64,000 bases of DNA from Corynebacterium canis (GCF_030408595.1 NZ_CP047080.1:1385247-1449246); one strand, 5' to 3'. Positions 44,812-55,109 are shown, numbered from the stretch's first letter. Numbers and translations: made by a program. The notes: a model not told the origin generated them from the sequence alone.

Positions 44812-47022
44812 TCAGGGGGAGGGGATTTCGCCGATGACGGTAAGGGTTTGGGTGGCTCGGGTCAGCGCCACGTACAGGTCTTGCCAACCTTGGGGCGAGC
44901 GTTCCACGATCTGGGCGGGGTTTTCCAAAATGACGTGGTCGTATTCCAGGCCTTTGACCTCGGCGACGTTACCGGCGTTGATCACGTGGGTAAGGCGGTC
45001 GGGTTGGGCGGATTGCATCGCCGCAGCGATCGGTTCCGCAGCCGTTCCCGCAGGTAGGAAGGTTACGGGCGTGTCGGTATGCCGAATGGATCGGCTGGGC
45101 TCCTGCTCTGGGGCGATCATTGGCAGGATGCGCAATGCCACCTCCATGATTTCGGCGGGTGTGCGGTAGTTCACCGTCAGCTGGTGCCTGCGGAAACGCT
45201 GCTTGACATAGGGGGCGAGGGTTTCGGCCCAACTATCCACGCCGGCGGGGGAACCCGTTTGGGCGGTATCTCCAACGATGGTCATCCAGCGGGACGGGCA
45301 CCGGCGCATCACCATGCGCCATTCCATGGGGGAAAGCTCCTGCGCTTCATCCACCACGACGTGGCCATATGCCCAGGTGTGGTCGGCTTGGGCGCGTTCC
45401 GCGGTGGAACGGACGTCCCGGATTTTTTGGCGGGCGGCCAGGGTTTCGGCGTCGATGACGTCGTGCGCCATCAGGATTTCCGCATCGAAGCCGTCGTCGA
45501 GGTCTTGGGAAGCGGATCCCGTCAGGATATCCAGCGCTTCTTGCGCCTCCTCGATCTGTTCTTGCCACTGGCGGTCGGCCTCGGCTTGGGCTTCCGCCGG
45601 GTCGGCGATGCCGATCAATACGGCAAGTTCGTCGAGCAAGGCTGCGTCGGAGGCGGCCCATTCGGATCCGGCCGGGCGCAAAAGCGCCGCGCGGGTTTCG
45701 TCATCATATTCGGATGCTGCAACGTCTATTCGATCCGCGTTTTCGAGCAAATCGCGCAAAACCTCACGCGGTTCCAGCGGCGGCCAAAACGAATCGATAA
45801 GTTCCATGACGTGCGCCTCCTCCGCGAGGTCCTCGTGGAGCTGGGCAATATCCCCTCCGGAAAGCAGGTTTTTCCCACCCAATGGGTCGGCACCGATTGT
45901 TTCCGCTAGCAGCCCGGCGAGCTGCTCCAGCATATGCTCGCGAAATACCGAACGCGCACGGTTGTGCGGTTGGCGGGAACGGCGGGCGCGGGTCCGTGAT
46001 TTCTTTACCAGCGCGGCGTCGACACGCAACGCTATGCCCTCGACGGTGAGGGTGAGGGGTTCCTCGGGCAAGGTTTGATAGGCCTTGACTGCGTGGTCGA
46101 GAATGTGGGCCATTTCCGCGCTGCCCTTGATTTCCCTGGTCAGCAGCGATTCCGGGGCGCGGCCGTGCACGCCGGGGTAGAGGTCGCCGATGGTGGAAAG
46201 CACGACACCGGTCTCGCCGAGTTCGGGGAGCACGCGCGAGATGTAATCCAAAAACGTGGCGTTGGGGCCGATGATCAAGACGCCGGTCTTGGCCAATTGC
46301 TCGCGCCAGGTATAGAGCAAATATGCGATGCGATGCAGGGCCACGGCCGTTTTACCGGTTCCGGGGCCGCCCTCAACAACCATGACGCCGCGCGTGGTAT
46401 CGCGGATGATCTCGTCCTGCTCGCGTTGGATGGTTTCCACGATATCGGTCATAAACCCGGTGCGGGCGGCCTCCAAGGCGCGGAACAGCGCGGATTCGCT
46501 GCTGACGTCGGCGCGCTCTGGGCCGACTTGATCGCCGGCGAGGTTTTCATCGTCCACCCCAACGACAGATCGGCCCTTTGTTCGAATATGGCGGCGGGTC
46601 TCCACGCCCTCCGGGTGCGCCGTAGTGGCCAGGTAGAACGCCCGCGCCATCGGCGCGCGCCAATCCAGCAACAAGGTGCGGTAGTTGTCTTCGCGGGCAT
46701 CTAAACCCATGCGGCCGATATAGCGGCGGTCTAGGTCTGGGCGCTCGGGTACGGGGTTTTCCGGTTCGGCGGCCGCGACGTCGATACGCCCAAACACTAG
46801 GCCTAGCTGCGCCAAGTTGAGCCGATCAAGTTTCCTATTCAACGCATGGTATTCGGTCTCACGTTCGACGAGCGCTTCGGCGTCAGGGTTGGCGCGGTCG
46901 ACGCGCAGCATAACCTCCGCGAGCCGTTCGTTGGAGCGTTGCACTTCGGCGTCCAACCGAGCGAACAGGGAGCTCACATACTCCTGTTCGGCCGCGATTT
47001 CCGTAGCGGCAACATTTTCCAT
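44812..47022 (-). CDS. helD: HelD-like RNA polymerase-recycling helicase / UvrD-family ATPase
   Basis: A 736-residue superfamily-1 ATPase. Residues 1-75 form an N-terminal coiled coil (the arm that enters the RNA polymerase secondary channel in HelD), Walker A GGPGTGKT is at 218-225, Walker B/motif II VVDEAQELSPMEWRMVMRR, motif III GDTAQTGSPAG, and motif VI LYVALTRATQTL close to the C-terminus. HelD displaces stalled RNA polymerase from nucleic acid. Actinobacterial homologues (HelR) can also protect against rifampicin; which role applies here is not shown. AAGGAGAAGG precedes ATG 47022. Confidence 0.88.
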   Translation of the reverse strand: MENVAATEIAAEQEYVSSLFARLDAEVQRSNERLAEVMLRVDRANPDAEALVERETEYHALNRKLDRLNLAQLGLVFGRIDVAAAEPENPVPERPDLDRRYIGRMGLDAREDNYRTLLLDWRAPMARAFYLATTAHPEGVETRRHIRTKGRSVVGVDDENLAGDQVGPERADVSSESALFRALEAARTGFMTDIVETIQREQDEIIRDTTRGVMVVEGGPGTGKTAVALHRIAYLLYTWREQLAKTGVLIIGPNATFLDYISRVLPELGETGVVLSTIGDLYPGVHGRAPESLLTREIKGSAEMAHILDHAVKAYQTLPEEPLTLTVEGIALRVDAALVKKSRTRARRSRQPHNRARSVFREHMLEQLAGLLAETIGADPLGGKNLLSGGDIAQLHEDLAEEAHVMELIDSFWPPLEPREVLRDLLENADRIDVAASEYDDETRAALLRPAGSEWAASDAALLDELAVLIGIADPAEAQAEADRQWQEQIEEAQEALDILTGSASQDLDDGFDAEILMAHDVIDAETLAARQKIRDVRSTAERAQADHTWAYGHVVVDEAQELSPMEWRMVMRRCPSRWMTIVGDTAQTGSPAGVDSWAETLAPYVKQRFRRHQLTVNYRTPAEIMEVALRILPMIAPEQEPSRSIRHTDTPVTFLPAGTAAEPIAAAMQSAQPDRLTHVINAGNVAEVKGLEYDHVILENPAQIVERSPQGWQDLYVALTRATQTLTVIGEIPSP

Positions 47023-47126
47023 GGGGGCACCTTCTCCTTTGGAAACCAGCGGAATGTTCGGCCCACCAGTGTGCCCTATATTCCGCCGGTTATGCCACTA
47101 GCGCGGCCGAGAAGGCGCCAAAACCG

Positions 47127-47978
47127 TTAAATATCGAACTTCTTGGTCAGCTTCTTTTGCGCCCGGACCAGCGCTTTATCGGCGCGCTTCTGGTACACGG
47201 CCGCCGCTTTGCGCAGCTTCTTGGAACGCCGCCCGGCGTAGGCTTCGGCCTGCTCGGAAAGCTCGTCGGCGCGTGCCTGCGTGGCGGCCGCCGCCTTGAC
47301 CAAGCGGGAACGCGCGGCCGTGGCGTGGTGCTGCGCGCGGTCCAACCAATCGTCTTTATTGTCCTCCACATAGTCGCGCGCCTGGTCTGCGTATCCGCCG
47401 ACGGTTTCGGCCGCTTCCTCGAGGAAGTTGCGGGCGTTGGAGGCGAACGCAGATGCGGTTTCCTGGGCGGAATCGGCAAACTTTTCGGTTTCGCTCTTGG
47501 TGGGCAGGGCCTGTTGGATCGCCTTATTGGCGTCCTTCGCCGCGCGGGTTGCGCGCCATTTCAGGCCGGGCTTGCCGGCGGTATCGGCGGAGGCGATGAT
47601 CAACCCGCCGAGCAGGGCAACGCTGGTGGTAAACCCGTTTCGGCGGTTTTTCTTTTCCTCCGGGTCCTGGGTTTCCCAGAAGGCGTGGCGGGCCAAAATG
47701 GTGGGCACGGAGACCGCCGCCAGTACGCCTGCGGAAAGGCGCGGGAACTTGCCCAGCGCGAGCAGCGTGCCGGCTACGACCTTGGTTGCGCCGACGGATC
47801 GGGCGACCAGTTCGGGGTCGCGCGGGATCTGGCGGGCGTATTCGTAGGGCAGGACGGTGCGCGCGTGACTGATCACGGCTTGGGTGCCCTCGACGTGTTC
47901 ATCGGTGTTAATGAGCGTGTCCACACCATCGGCGACATACACGGACGCCAGCATTGGGCGTGCAAGCTTACGGATCAT
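47127..47978 (-). CDS. DoxX-like membrane protein with helical C-terminal extension
   Basis: A 283-residue protein. The N-terminal ~140 residues match DoxX proteins: RKLARPMLASVYVADGVDTL, then LLALGKFPRLSAGVLAAVSVPTIL and TSVALLGGLIIASADTAG helices. The C-terminal half (about 150-283) is highly charged, Ala/Lys-rich and coiled-coil-like with a basic end (RAQKKLTKKF), as seen in corynebacterial/mycobacterial DoxX proteins. AAAGGAG precedes ATG 47978. DoxX proteins have been linked to oxidative-stress tolerance in mycobacteria; role here is inferred. Confidence 0.8.
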   Translation of the reverse strand: MIRKLARPMLASVYVADGVDTLINTDEHVEGTQAVISHARTVLPYEYARQIPRDPELVARSVGATKVVAGTLLALGKFPRLSAGVLAAVSVPTILARHAFWETQDPEEKKNRRNGFTTSVALLGGLIIASADTAGKPGLKWRATRAAKDANKAIQQALPTKSETEKFADSAQETASAFASNARNFLEEAAETVGGYADQARDYVEDNKDDWLDRAQHHATAARSRLVKAAAATQARADELSEQAEAYAGRRSKKLRKAAAVYQKRADKALVRAQKKLTKKFDI

Positions 47979-48075
47979 TGCTGTAAAGCTCCTTTAAGTT
48001 TCGCGGATGAGGCGTATTCGAGTGTACGGAAACTTCCGCACTTGCGCTGCTGAATTGCCGGACTCAAACACCTAT

Positions 48076-48675
48076 TTACCAGCCCCGTTGCCGCCATTCG
48101 TCGAGGTGCGGACGCTCCGTACCCAGCGTGGTCGGCTTGCCGTGCCCCGGATGCACGATGGCATCGTCGGGATATTCTGCGAAAATTCGTTCGGTTACAT
48201 CGTCGAGCAATTGCTTAAATTCGGCCGGCGAGTTCGTCTTACCCACGCCGCCGGGAAACAGGCTATCCCCAACAAAGAGGTGAGTGCGGCCGTCGATTTC
48301 GGCGGCGATTACCATGCCCCCTTCAGTGTGCCCACGTACGATTCGCACCGGGAATTCATGCCCCGCAAAGGTAAGCGTGTCCCCATCATGCTTTTCGACG
48401 TCCACCGGGCACGGCAATGCGGGGGCGTCCAGCGCCGAGGCGATATGGGTGGCATTCGTGGCGGCCAGGACTTCTGGTAATGCGCGCACGTGATCGCCGT
48501 GCCGGTGCGTTGTTACCACTTGGGTGATCCGCACATCGAGGTCGGCGGCGAGTTGGAGGAGGGCGGGGGCGTTATCCGCGGCGTCGATAAGTAACGCTTC
48601 TTGCCCGCAGGTGAGAAGATAGCAATTGTTGTCCATATCGGACACGGAAATCTGATGAAGCGAGAGTGTGGTCAT
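48076..48675 (-). CDS. MBL-fold metallo-hydrolase (glyoxalase II-like)
   Basis: A 199-residue metallo-beta-lactamase-fold hydrolase with the metal motif THRHGDHV (H-x-H-x-D-H), [22 protein letters not shown] and [12 protein letters not shown]. It resembles glyoxalase-II-type thioester hydrolases next to uvrA in corynebacteria and mycobacteria. ATG 48675 ([11 protein letters not shown]) is preferred; ATG 48696 would add seven residues. It diverges from uvrA. Confidence 0.87.
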   Translation of the reverse strand: MTTLSLHQISVSDMDNNCYLLTCGQEALLIDAADNAPALLQLAADLDVRITQVVTTHRHGDHVRALPEVLAATNATHIASALDAPALPCPVDVEKHDGDTLTFAGHEFPVRIVRGHTEGGMVIAAEIDGRTHLFVGDSLFPGGVGKTNSPAEFKQLLDDVTERIFAEYPDDAIVHPGHGKPTTLGTERPHLDEWRQRGW

Positions 48676-48755
48676 ACGGCCAGCGTAACCAAACATGAGC
48701 TTTAGTGGTTTGTTCGATATGGTGGGTGCGGTCTGAAATGAAAGGTGTCCAAAGC

Positions 48756-51611
48756 ATGGCTGATCGCCTGATTGTGCGAGGCGCGCGGGAGCATAACCTC
48801 AAGGGCGTTGATATCGATATTCCACGTGACACGATGGTGGTGTTTACCGGGCTTTCGGGGTCGGGGAAATCCTCGTTGGCGTTTGACACCATCTTCGCGG
48901 AAGGGCAGCGGCGGTACGTGGAATCGCTGTCCTCCTATGCCCGCCAATTCCTGGGGCAGATGGATAAACCGGACGTAGATTTCATCGAAGGGTTATCGCC
49001 AGCGGTTTCGATCGACCAAAAATCCACCAACCGCAACCCGCGCTCCACGGTGGGCACCATTACGGAGGTCTACGATTACCTCCGCCTGCTCTATGCCCGC
49101 GCAGGCACCGCCCATTGCCCGGAATGCGACGCCGTGATCGAGCGCCAAACCCCGCAGCAGATCGTGGACCAGATCCTGGCGATGGAGGAGGGCCTGAAGT
49201 TTCAGGTGCTGGCGCCGGTGGTGCGCACCCGCAAGGGCGAATTCGTGGAACTATTTGCCAACCTTGCGGCGCAGGGTTACGCGCGCGTTCGCGTCGACGG
49301 CGAGGTGCATCAGCTGACCAATCCGCCCACCTTGGAAAAGCAGATCAAGCACGATATTGAGGTGGTGGTGGACCGCCTGCAGGTCAAGCCCACGCAGCGC
49401 CAACGGCTCACCGATTCCATCGAAACTGCGTTGCAGCTCGCCGATGGGGTGGTGGAGCTTGATTTCCTCACCTTGCCCGACGATCACCCGCACCGCACGC
49501 GCCGCTTCTCCGAAAAACTCGCCTGCCCGAACGGGCACACCCTGGGCGTGGACGAGCTGGAGCCGCGTTCGTTTTCCTTTAACTCTCCGTACGGCGCCTG
49601 CCCGGCGTGCGATGGCCTGGGTACCCGCCTGGAAGTGGACCTTGACCTGGTGATTCCCGACCCAGACGCGCCGGTATTGGAGGCGATCCAGCCGTGGATG
49701 TCGGGCGCCGGCGAGGGCTATTACCAAAAGCTGCTGGTCGGTTTCGCCGCGGTGATGGGCTTCGATGTAAACACCCCGTTTTCAGAGCTGACGGCCGCGC
49801 AGCGCAAGGCGATCCTGCATGGTTCGCGGCGCAAGGTGAACGTGCAATACACGAATCGTTATGGCCGCACCCGCAATTGGAATTCCGCGTTCGAAGGTGT
49901 GTTGCCCAGCCTGACGCGCCGACTGGAAAACACGGATTCCGACGCCCAAAAGGAACGCCTGCTGAGTTATATGCGCGAGGTCGCCTGCCCGACCTGCCAG
50001 GGGACGCGCCTGAAGCCGGAGATTTTGGCGGTCCGGCTGGCTTCCGAAAGCCATGGCGAACAATCGATCGCAGGTTTGACTCGCATGTCGGTGGAGGAGG
50101 CCTCCGCGTTCCTGGATTCCCTCACCCTTGGTCACCGCGAGGCGATGATCGCGGGCGCGGTGTTGAAAGAGGTCCAGGCGCGGCTGAAGTTCCTGCTGGA
50201 TGTGGGCCTGAATTACCTGTCGCTCGATCGCGCCGCGGGCACGCTGTCCGGCGGTGAGGCGCAGCGCATTCGGCTGGCCACGCAGATCGGCTCCGGCTTG
50301 GCGGGTGTGCTCTATGTGCTCGACGAGCCTTCGATCGGGTTGCACCAGCGCGACAACCAGCGACTCATCGCCACTCTCGAACATTTGCGCGACATTGGCA
50401 ATACCTTGATCGTGGTCGAACACGACGAAGACACGATCAAGGCCGCCGATTGGCTCGTGGATATCGGACCCCGCGCCGGCGAGTTCGGCGGTGAGGTTGT
50501 GTACCAGGGCCCGCCGCGCGGCATCGAAAAGTGCAAAAACTCCATCACCGGCGATTACCTTTCCGGCCGCAAGGTCCTCGGCGTCCCCGCTTCTCGACGC
50601 CCCGCCAACCCCGACCGGCAGCTCCGCATCGTCGGCGCGCGCGAAAACAACCTCCAAGACATCGATGTCGATATTCCTTTGGGCGTGCTGTGTTGCATTA
50701 CCGGCGTTTCGGGGTCCGGGAAATCCACGTTGATTAACCAGATTTTGGCGAAAGTCTTGGCGAATAAGCTTAATCGTTCGCGCCAGGTGCCGGGCAAAAC
50801 CAAGCGCGTGGAGGGTGTCGAACACCTAGACAAATTGGTGCAGGTGGATCAATCGCCGATCGGGCGCACCCCGCGTTCCAACCCCGCGACCTATACCGGT
50901 GTGTTTGATAAGATCCGCACCTTGTTTGCGGAAACCACCGAGGCGAAAGTGCGGGGCTACAAGCCGGGGCGTTTCTCCTTTAACGTCAAGGGTGGGCGTT
51001 GCGAGGCCTGCCACGGCGACGGCACCCTAAAGATCGAAATGAACTTCCTGCCGGATGTGTATGTGCCTTGCGAGGTGTGTGGTGGCGCTCGCTACAATCG
51101 CGAAACCCTCGAAGTTTTGTACAAAGGCAAAAACATCGCACAGGTGTTGGACATGTCCATTAGCGAGGCCGCCGAGTTTTTCGCCCCGATCGGCTCAATC
51201 CACCGCTACCTAAACACCTTGGTGGAAGTCGGTTTGGGTTATGTGCGCTTGGGACAATCCGCGACGACGCTGTCCGGTGGCGAGGCCCAGCGCGTCAAGC
51301 TCGCCTCCGAATTGCACAAGCGTTCCAATGGTCGGACGGTGTACATTCTGGACGAGCCGACCACCGGCCTGCATTTCGAAGACATCCGCAAATTGATGCT
51401 GGTGATCCAGGGGCTCGTGGACAAGGGCAATAGCGTCCTGATCATCGAACACAACCTCGATGTGATCAAGGCTGCGGACTGGATCATCGACATGGGTCCG
51501 GAAGGCGGCGCAGGCGGCGGTACCGTCGTGGCCGCCGGAACCCCCGAAGAGGTCGCCCAGGTTGCGGAGTCCTACACGGGCAACTTCCTGCGGGAGCTAT
51601 TGCCCCGATAG
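48756..51611 (+). CDS. uvrA: Excinuclease ABC subunit UvrA
   Basis: The damage-recognition ATPase of nucleotide excision repair. The 951 residues have two ABC ATPase halves: Walker A GLSGSGKS at 32-39 and GVSGSGKS at 650-657; signatures [14 protein letters not shown] and [15 protein letters not shown]; zinc modules around [17 protein letters not shown] and [17 protein letters not shown] 48756 ([15 protein letters not shown]) is the family start; upstream ATGs at 48738 and the frame from 48705 are leader. The last 89 bases of the gene belong to a 101-base segment that is repeated at 55015-55109. Confidence 0.98.
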   Translation: MADRLIVRGAREHNLKGVDIDIPRDTMVVFTGLSGSGKSSLAFDTIFAEGQRRYVESLSSYARQFLGQMDKPDVDFIEGLSPAVSIDQKSTNRNPRSTVGTITEVYDYLRLLYARAGTAHCPECDAVIERQTPQQIVDQILAMEEGLKFQVLAPVVRTRKGEFVELFANLAAQGYARVRVDGEVHQLTNPPTLEKQIKHDIEVVVDRLQVKPTQRQRLTDSIETALQLADGVVELDFLTLPDDHPHRTRRFSEKLACPNGHTLGVDELEPRSFSFNSPYGACPACDGLGTRLEVDLDLVIPDPDAPVLEAIQPWMSGAGEGYYQKLLVGFAAVMGFDVNTPFSELTAAQRKAILHGSRRKVNVQYTNRYGRTRNWNSAFEGVLPSLTRRLENTDSDAQKERLLSYMREVACPTCQGTRLKPEILAVRLASESHGEQSIAGLTRMSVEEASAFLDSLTLGHREAMIAGAVLKEVQARLKFLLDVGLNYLSLDRAAGTLSGGEAQRIRLATQIGSGLAGVLYVLDEPSIGLHQRDNQRLIATLEHLRDIGNTLIVVEHDEDTIKAADWLVDIGPRAGEFGGEVVYQGPPRGIEKCKNSITGDYLSGRKVLGVPASRRPANPDRQLRIVGARENNLQDIDVDIPLGVLCCITGVSGSGKSTLINQILAKVLANKLNRSRQVPGKTKRVEGVEHLDKLVQVDQSPIGRTPRSNPATYTGVFDKIRTLFAETTEAKVRGYKPGRFSFNVKGGRCEACHGDGTLKIEMNFLPDVYVPCEVCGGARYNRETLEVLYKGKNIAQVLDMSISEAAEFFAPIGSIHRYLNTLVEVGLGYVRLGQSATTLSGGEAQRVKLASELHKRSNGRTVYILDEPTTGLHFEDIRKLMLVIQGLVDKGNSVLIIEHNLDVIKAADWIIDMGPEGGAGGGTVVAAGTPEEVAQVAESYTGNFLRELLPR

Positions 51612-51623
51612 CTCGCCCACGGC
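51523..51623 (+). repeat. Direct repeat, uvrA 3' tail copy (left)
   Basis: The end of uvrA plus 12 bases beyond its stop. It matches 55015-55109 except for about five substitutions and two small gaps of four and two bases. On the minus strand its distal part also encodes a remnant of the DUF2339 C-terminus (VGELSGQ versus VGELSRQ in the intact gene). Confidence 0.9.
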
Positions 51624-53180
51624 AGCTGCTCGCCGAGCTACCACCTTGAACGCGTGCGTTTCGTGGCGGTTCGGCGGTGGTGTTTGGCTTGGCGGGCGCG
51701 TTTCTGCAGTTTCGCCAGTTGGCAGGGTGGTTTGGCCCACCGTGGCACAGGCGGCACATAGTCTGTGGGTGGTTCTTGGGGCCATTGGTCATCCGGTGGG
51801 GGTTCGGGGTGTGGGGCTTCGGGTAGGGGCGGCAGTTCGGTGGGAATATTGGCAACTAGGTTGTGGCGGGCGAGGTAGCGGGCGCGTTGCCGGTTGCGGT
51901 AGTTGATTAAGGTGGTGCCCCACCGGCCGAAATCCTCCCGGATCGGCGGCTGCTGATAGTCCTCCTCGGTTTTGGTGGGCTGGGCATGGCGGGTGGTAAT
52001 CCCTTCGGGGCAGCCCACCACATGGCCGGCAAGCACCCCCTGTGGAATCGTGGTAATCGTCGCACCGGTGGCAAACCGCCAGGTGACATTGCCGTAGGTA
52101 TCGGTGGAAGCGGTGGCGTGCCGGTCGGTTTTGAAATTGTGGTGATGCCGACACAAACACTGCAGGTTCGACGCGGTGGTCCACCCGCCGACCTCATGGT
52201 TGATCACATGATCAATGTCACAAAAGGTAGCGTCCATGGTGCAGTCCGGGAATCGGCAGGTGCCATCCCGGCCCATGATCAACAAGCGTTGCTCCTCGGT
52301 GGGATCATGCGCAGCCCGCAGCACTTCGGCCACATCGCTAATATTGGTGTAGGCAAGATCCCGGCCGCTGATCCGCTTGCGTTGTTCCCCGGTGAGCAGC
52401 CCCACCCCATGCAGCCGCTCTGGGACCACCTTCGTGGCCTCGGTAAGGGTGCCAAGGCCAAACAGGTGGACGGTACACCCGGCATCCCGCTGCTCCCCAC
52501 TACCGCAAATACGATTGGTGATGATCTCATCTTCCCGCAGGTTCAGCTTTTTCGCCCCCGCGGCCAGGCGTTGTTTAATCTCATGGGCTTCATCACTAGG
52601 TAGGGTCACATTGAGCATACTGACCCCAGCATGCGGGCTTTCCCACAATTCCACCCCACACATCGCCTGAATCCGGGCGGCCATCGCCTCCTCGGTTAAC
52701 GCCTCCTCCGGCGGGGTTTCCTCCACAATATGTAGCCGGATTAGGGTATCGCGCAGCACCTGCCGGATCCGCCGCGTACTCGGCAACGGCTGATTCGCCC
52801 TGGTTGGGGTAAACAACCCCACCAGCACGGTATCGATATCACGCCACACATAGCTTGGGGCATCCAAGGACACGGTCACCAGGGCGAACCAAATCGTCCG
52901 CAACCGCTCATAATTCAAATAATTATGCTCCAGCGCGTGCGCCTTCAACCCGGGCAGGCGCTCATGCAGCAGGAAACACCCACCCACAATGTTATACATC
53001 CGGGCTTCAGAATACGTGCCACTGTGCACCGCGAATTCCTTCACCAACGCGCGGATATTCAACCGGTGCACATCCAACCCAAAGGTCGCCAACAACCAAT
53101 TGTGTAAAAACACCCGATTAGCCTTGAGGTGTCATGATTCTTGTGGTCAGTAAAACCCACATCCTGAGAGGATAGGAATC

Positions 53181-53471
53181 ATGACTTCTAGTTATTCTGA
53201 GCAATTCCGTCAGCAATGTGTTGACGCTGTCATAGTCCTTGGAAAGTCCAGAGCTTCAGTGGCCGCCGAGTACGGCGTGTCTTCGTCGTCGTTGGGCCGG
53301 TGGGTGGCCAAAGCCCAGGGCACACTGGGGACTGGTTCCGGCAGTCACAAACGCGCCGCGGATACTACCTCGGATGATCCGACGCAATTGCGTAAGCGGA
53401 TTATGGAGTTGGAACGCGAGAATGATTTTTTAAAGAAAGCGGCCGCCTTCTTCGCAAAGACGCAACCGTAG
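53181..53471 (+). CDS. IS3-family transposase OrfA
   Basis: A 96-residue protein with an IS3/IS911-type helix-turn-helix (EFRQQCVDAVIVLGKSRASV-like N-terminus ending SSSSLGRWVAKAQ) and a short leucine-zipper helix (LRKRIMELERENDFLKKAAAFF). AGGATAGGA precedes ATG 53181. The slippery heptamer T-TTT-TTA at 53426-53432 allows a -1 shift into orfB, giving a predicted 406-residue OrfAB transposase. Confidence 0.9.
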   Translation: MTSSYSEQFRQQCVDAVIVLGKSRASVAAEYGVSSSSLGRWVAKAQGTLGTGSGSHKRAADTTSDDPTQLRKRIMELERENDFLKKAAAFFAKTQP

Positions 53472-53485
53472 TCGAGATTTATCCG

Positions 53486-54400
53486 GTGATTTTCCATTTC
53501 GATGCATTGGGCACACCAAATCCCCGGTTTCCCGTAACGATGATGTGTCGGCTTTTGGAGGTTTCTACCTCGGGATACTATGCATGGCGGGCTCGGGTGG
53601 ATTGCCCACCAGCACCGGCAACACCACGCGGCCGCAGAGCCCAGATCACCACACACGTCAAGGAACTTTTCCATGGTCACAATGGGTTTGCTGGGGCGCG
53701 CACGATCCATCGACAGCTTCGCCGGGAAGGCATCGCCACAACCCTGTATGCCGTGCGAGTCATCATGTCCCAAGAACATTTGATTACGAAATACCGGCGC
53801 CCATTCAAACGGACAACAATCCCTGATCCAAAGGCTGCTGCCCGCACTGATCTGCTGCAACGGAACTTTCAGCCGCCGGTGGCCACGACGCATCTGTGCG
53901 GCGATATCACCTACCTTCGTACCGGCCAGGGCTGGATGTATCTAGCGACAGTCATCGACCTAACCACTAGGATGGTCGTTGGCTGGCAGATCGCAGATCG
54001 CATGACCTCCCAACTTGTCGTCGATGCACTTGCCATGGCCTATCACGCCGGGTACGTCGCCGGGAACGCCATTTTTCATTCCGATCGCGGCTCCCAATAC
54101 ACCTCTCAACATTTCACCCGCATCGCCGCCCAAATGGATGTACGTTTAAGCGTCGGTGAAACAAGAGTGTGCTGGGACAACGCCGTCGCTGAATCCTTGT
54201 TTTCAACGCTGAAACTCCATCTACTGTTCGACCGAAAACAATTTCCAACCAAATTCGCCGCTCGGTTTGAAACCGGCCAATGGATCGAAACGTACTACAA
54301 CCGGCAACGACCGCACTCAGCCACCGGCACCGTCCCGGCCGATGCCATGCACCAATTCTTCGCCCGCCACAACGACCACCCCCCAAACTCCGCAGCATAA
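53486..54400 (+). CDS. IS3-family transposase OrfB (integrase core)
   Basis: A 304-residue frame from GTG 53486; the same frame is open from 53426, so it is probably produced mainly as the C-terminal part of OrfAB by frameshifting. An HTH_21 segment (HNGFAGARTIHRQLRREGI) precedes the rve core with DDE residues in LCGDITYLRTGQGWMYL, HSDRGSQYTS and WDNAVAESLFSTLK. The tail YYNRQRPHSATGTVPADAM is typical. No internal stops or shifts, so the element may be active. Confidence 0.9.
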   Translation: MIFHFDALGTPNPRFPVTMMCRLLEVSTSGYYAWRARVDCPPAPATPRGRRAQITTHVKELFHGHNGFAGARTIHRQLRREGIATTLYAVRVIMSQEHLITKYRRPFKRTTIPDPKAAARTDLLQRNFQPPVATTHLCGDITYLRTGQGWMYLATVIDLTTRMVVGWQIADRMTSQLVVDALAMAYHAGYVAGNAIFHSDRGSQYTSQHFTRIAAQMDVRLSVGETRVCWDNAVAESLFSTLKLHLLFDRKQFPTKFAARFETGQWIETYYNRQRPHSATGTVPADAMHQFFARHNDHPPNSAA

Positions 54401-54537
54401 CCCCACACAACGAACACAACCGGGTTTTACCGTCCACAAAATTTGACACAGCCCACCTCCAACTCGGCGGCACCAATGAAATTCTGCGGATCATCCACCA
54501 CAAACCCCGCCACCGAATCCACCTGTTGTGCGGTCAT

Positions 54538-55014
54538 TGCCCCGTGTCACCTCCCGAAACCCTTCCCGAACATCTATGTACTGTATAGCCCTTGTTCTAC
54601 CCAGCACGCACACCCGCTACCAGCGCCGAAACCAGGCGAAACACCTTGGCCACAACCGGAACACCACCCCCGCCACACCCTGCCTGACCAGGCAAAACAA
54701 CACCCGAACCCGTGGTGGGCAACACAACACTTGCCCACACCCAAACCATGGTGTAGCACACCCACCACACCCACAAGCACCCGCCACACGCCCCCACACC
54801 CACAAACAGCACACTAGGCACCAAAAACCATCAAACAACGAGCTGAAACCCGCAGCAGAAAACACTATGAGCTTGCCCACAAACCGGAATACACCAACAG
54901 GGGTGAATGAAACCACCCCCACCAGCCATAAAGCGGCGAACCACCGTAACGCTGAGCAGGTTGGCGCCAGTCGGGGCGTCGAAAAGCGACGGAGCCGCGC
55001 CAAACCCTTGTTGC
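54538..55014. other. Cassette flank with strand-asymmetric base composition
   Basis: No gene recognised in the region upstream of the HNH start. 54600-54900 is strikingly rich in C and A on the plus strand (runs of CACC/CCACAC) and poor in T. Open frames here reflect the composition (Thr/Pro/His-rich or Gly/Val-rich) and are not called. It must contain the HNH promoter. Confidence 0.45.
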
Positions 55015-55109
55015 CCGTCGTGGCCGCCGGAACCCCCGAAGAAGTCGCCTAGCGGAGTCCTACACGGGCAACTTCCTGAGAGCTATTGCCGCGATAGCTC
55101 GCCCACGGC
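55015..55109 (+). repeat. Direct repeat, degenerate uvrA 3' tail copy (right)
   Basis: Copy of 51523-51623 with a four-base and a two-base gap that destroy the uvrA frame. Its distal part is the true 3' end of the DUF2339 gene on the other strand (codons GELSRQ-stop). It marks the right edge of the inserted HNH cassette. Confidence 0.88.

Larger units (their letters stand above)
53125..54455 (+). mobile_element. IS3-family insertion sequence
   Basis: 1331 bp with TG...CA termini. The ends are imperfect inverted repeats (left TGAGGTGTCATGATT, right complement TGGGCTGTGTCAAAT; both continue to TTGTGG and GTAAAACC). It is flanked by a 3-bp duplication CCT (53122-53124, 54456-54458). It holds orfA and orfB with a -1 frameshift site, in opposite orientation to the interrupted HNH gene. 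Confidence 0.88.
51638..54537 (-). pseudogene. HNH endonuclease, DUF222/13E12-type, split by IS3-family element
   Basis: Removing the IS (53125-54455) and one CCT target joins 54537-54456 and 53121-51638 into a 521-residue frame beginning MTAQQVDSVAGFVVDDPQ and running through AELEANRVFLHNW. The remaining 491-residue fragment from GTG 53113 contains the DUF222 helical region and the HNH motif (CRFPDCTMDATFCDIDHV, then N...LCRHHHNF) near residues 295-340, and a Pro-rich basic tail. Such 13E12-type genes are known from mobile repeats (REP13E12) in mycobacteria. The IS separates the gene from its promoter and first 27 codons, but the HNH domain remains intact. Confidence 0.88.

Noticed and set aside
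54574..54824. Minus-strand frames rich in Gly/Val/Trp/Cys
   Set aside because: They reflect the strand-skewed composition of this stretch. No family or start signal.
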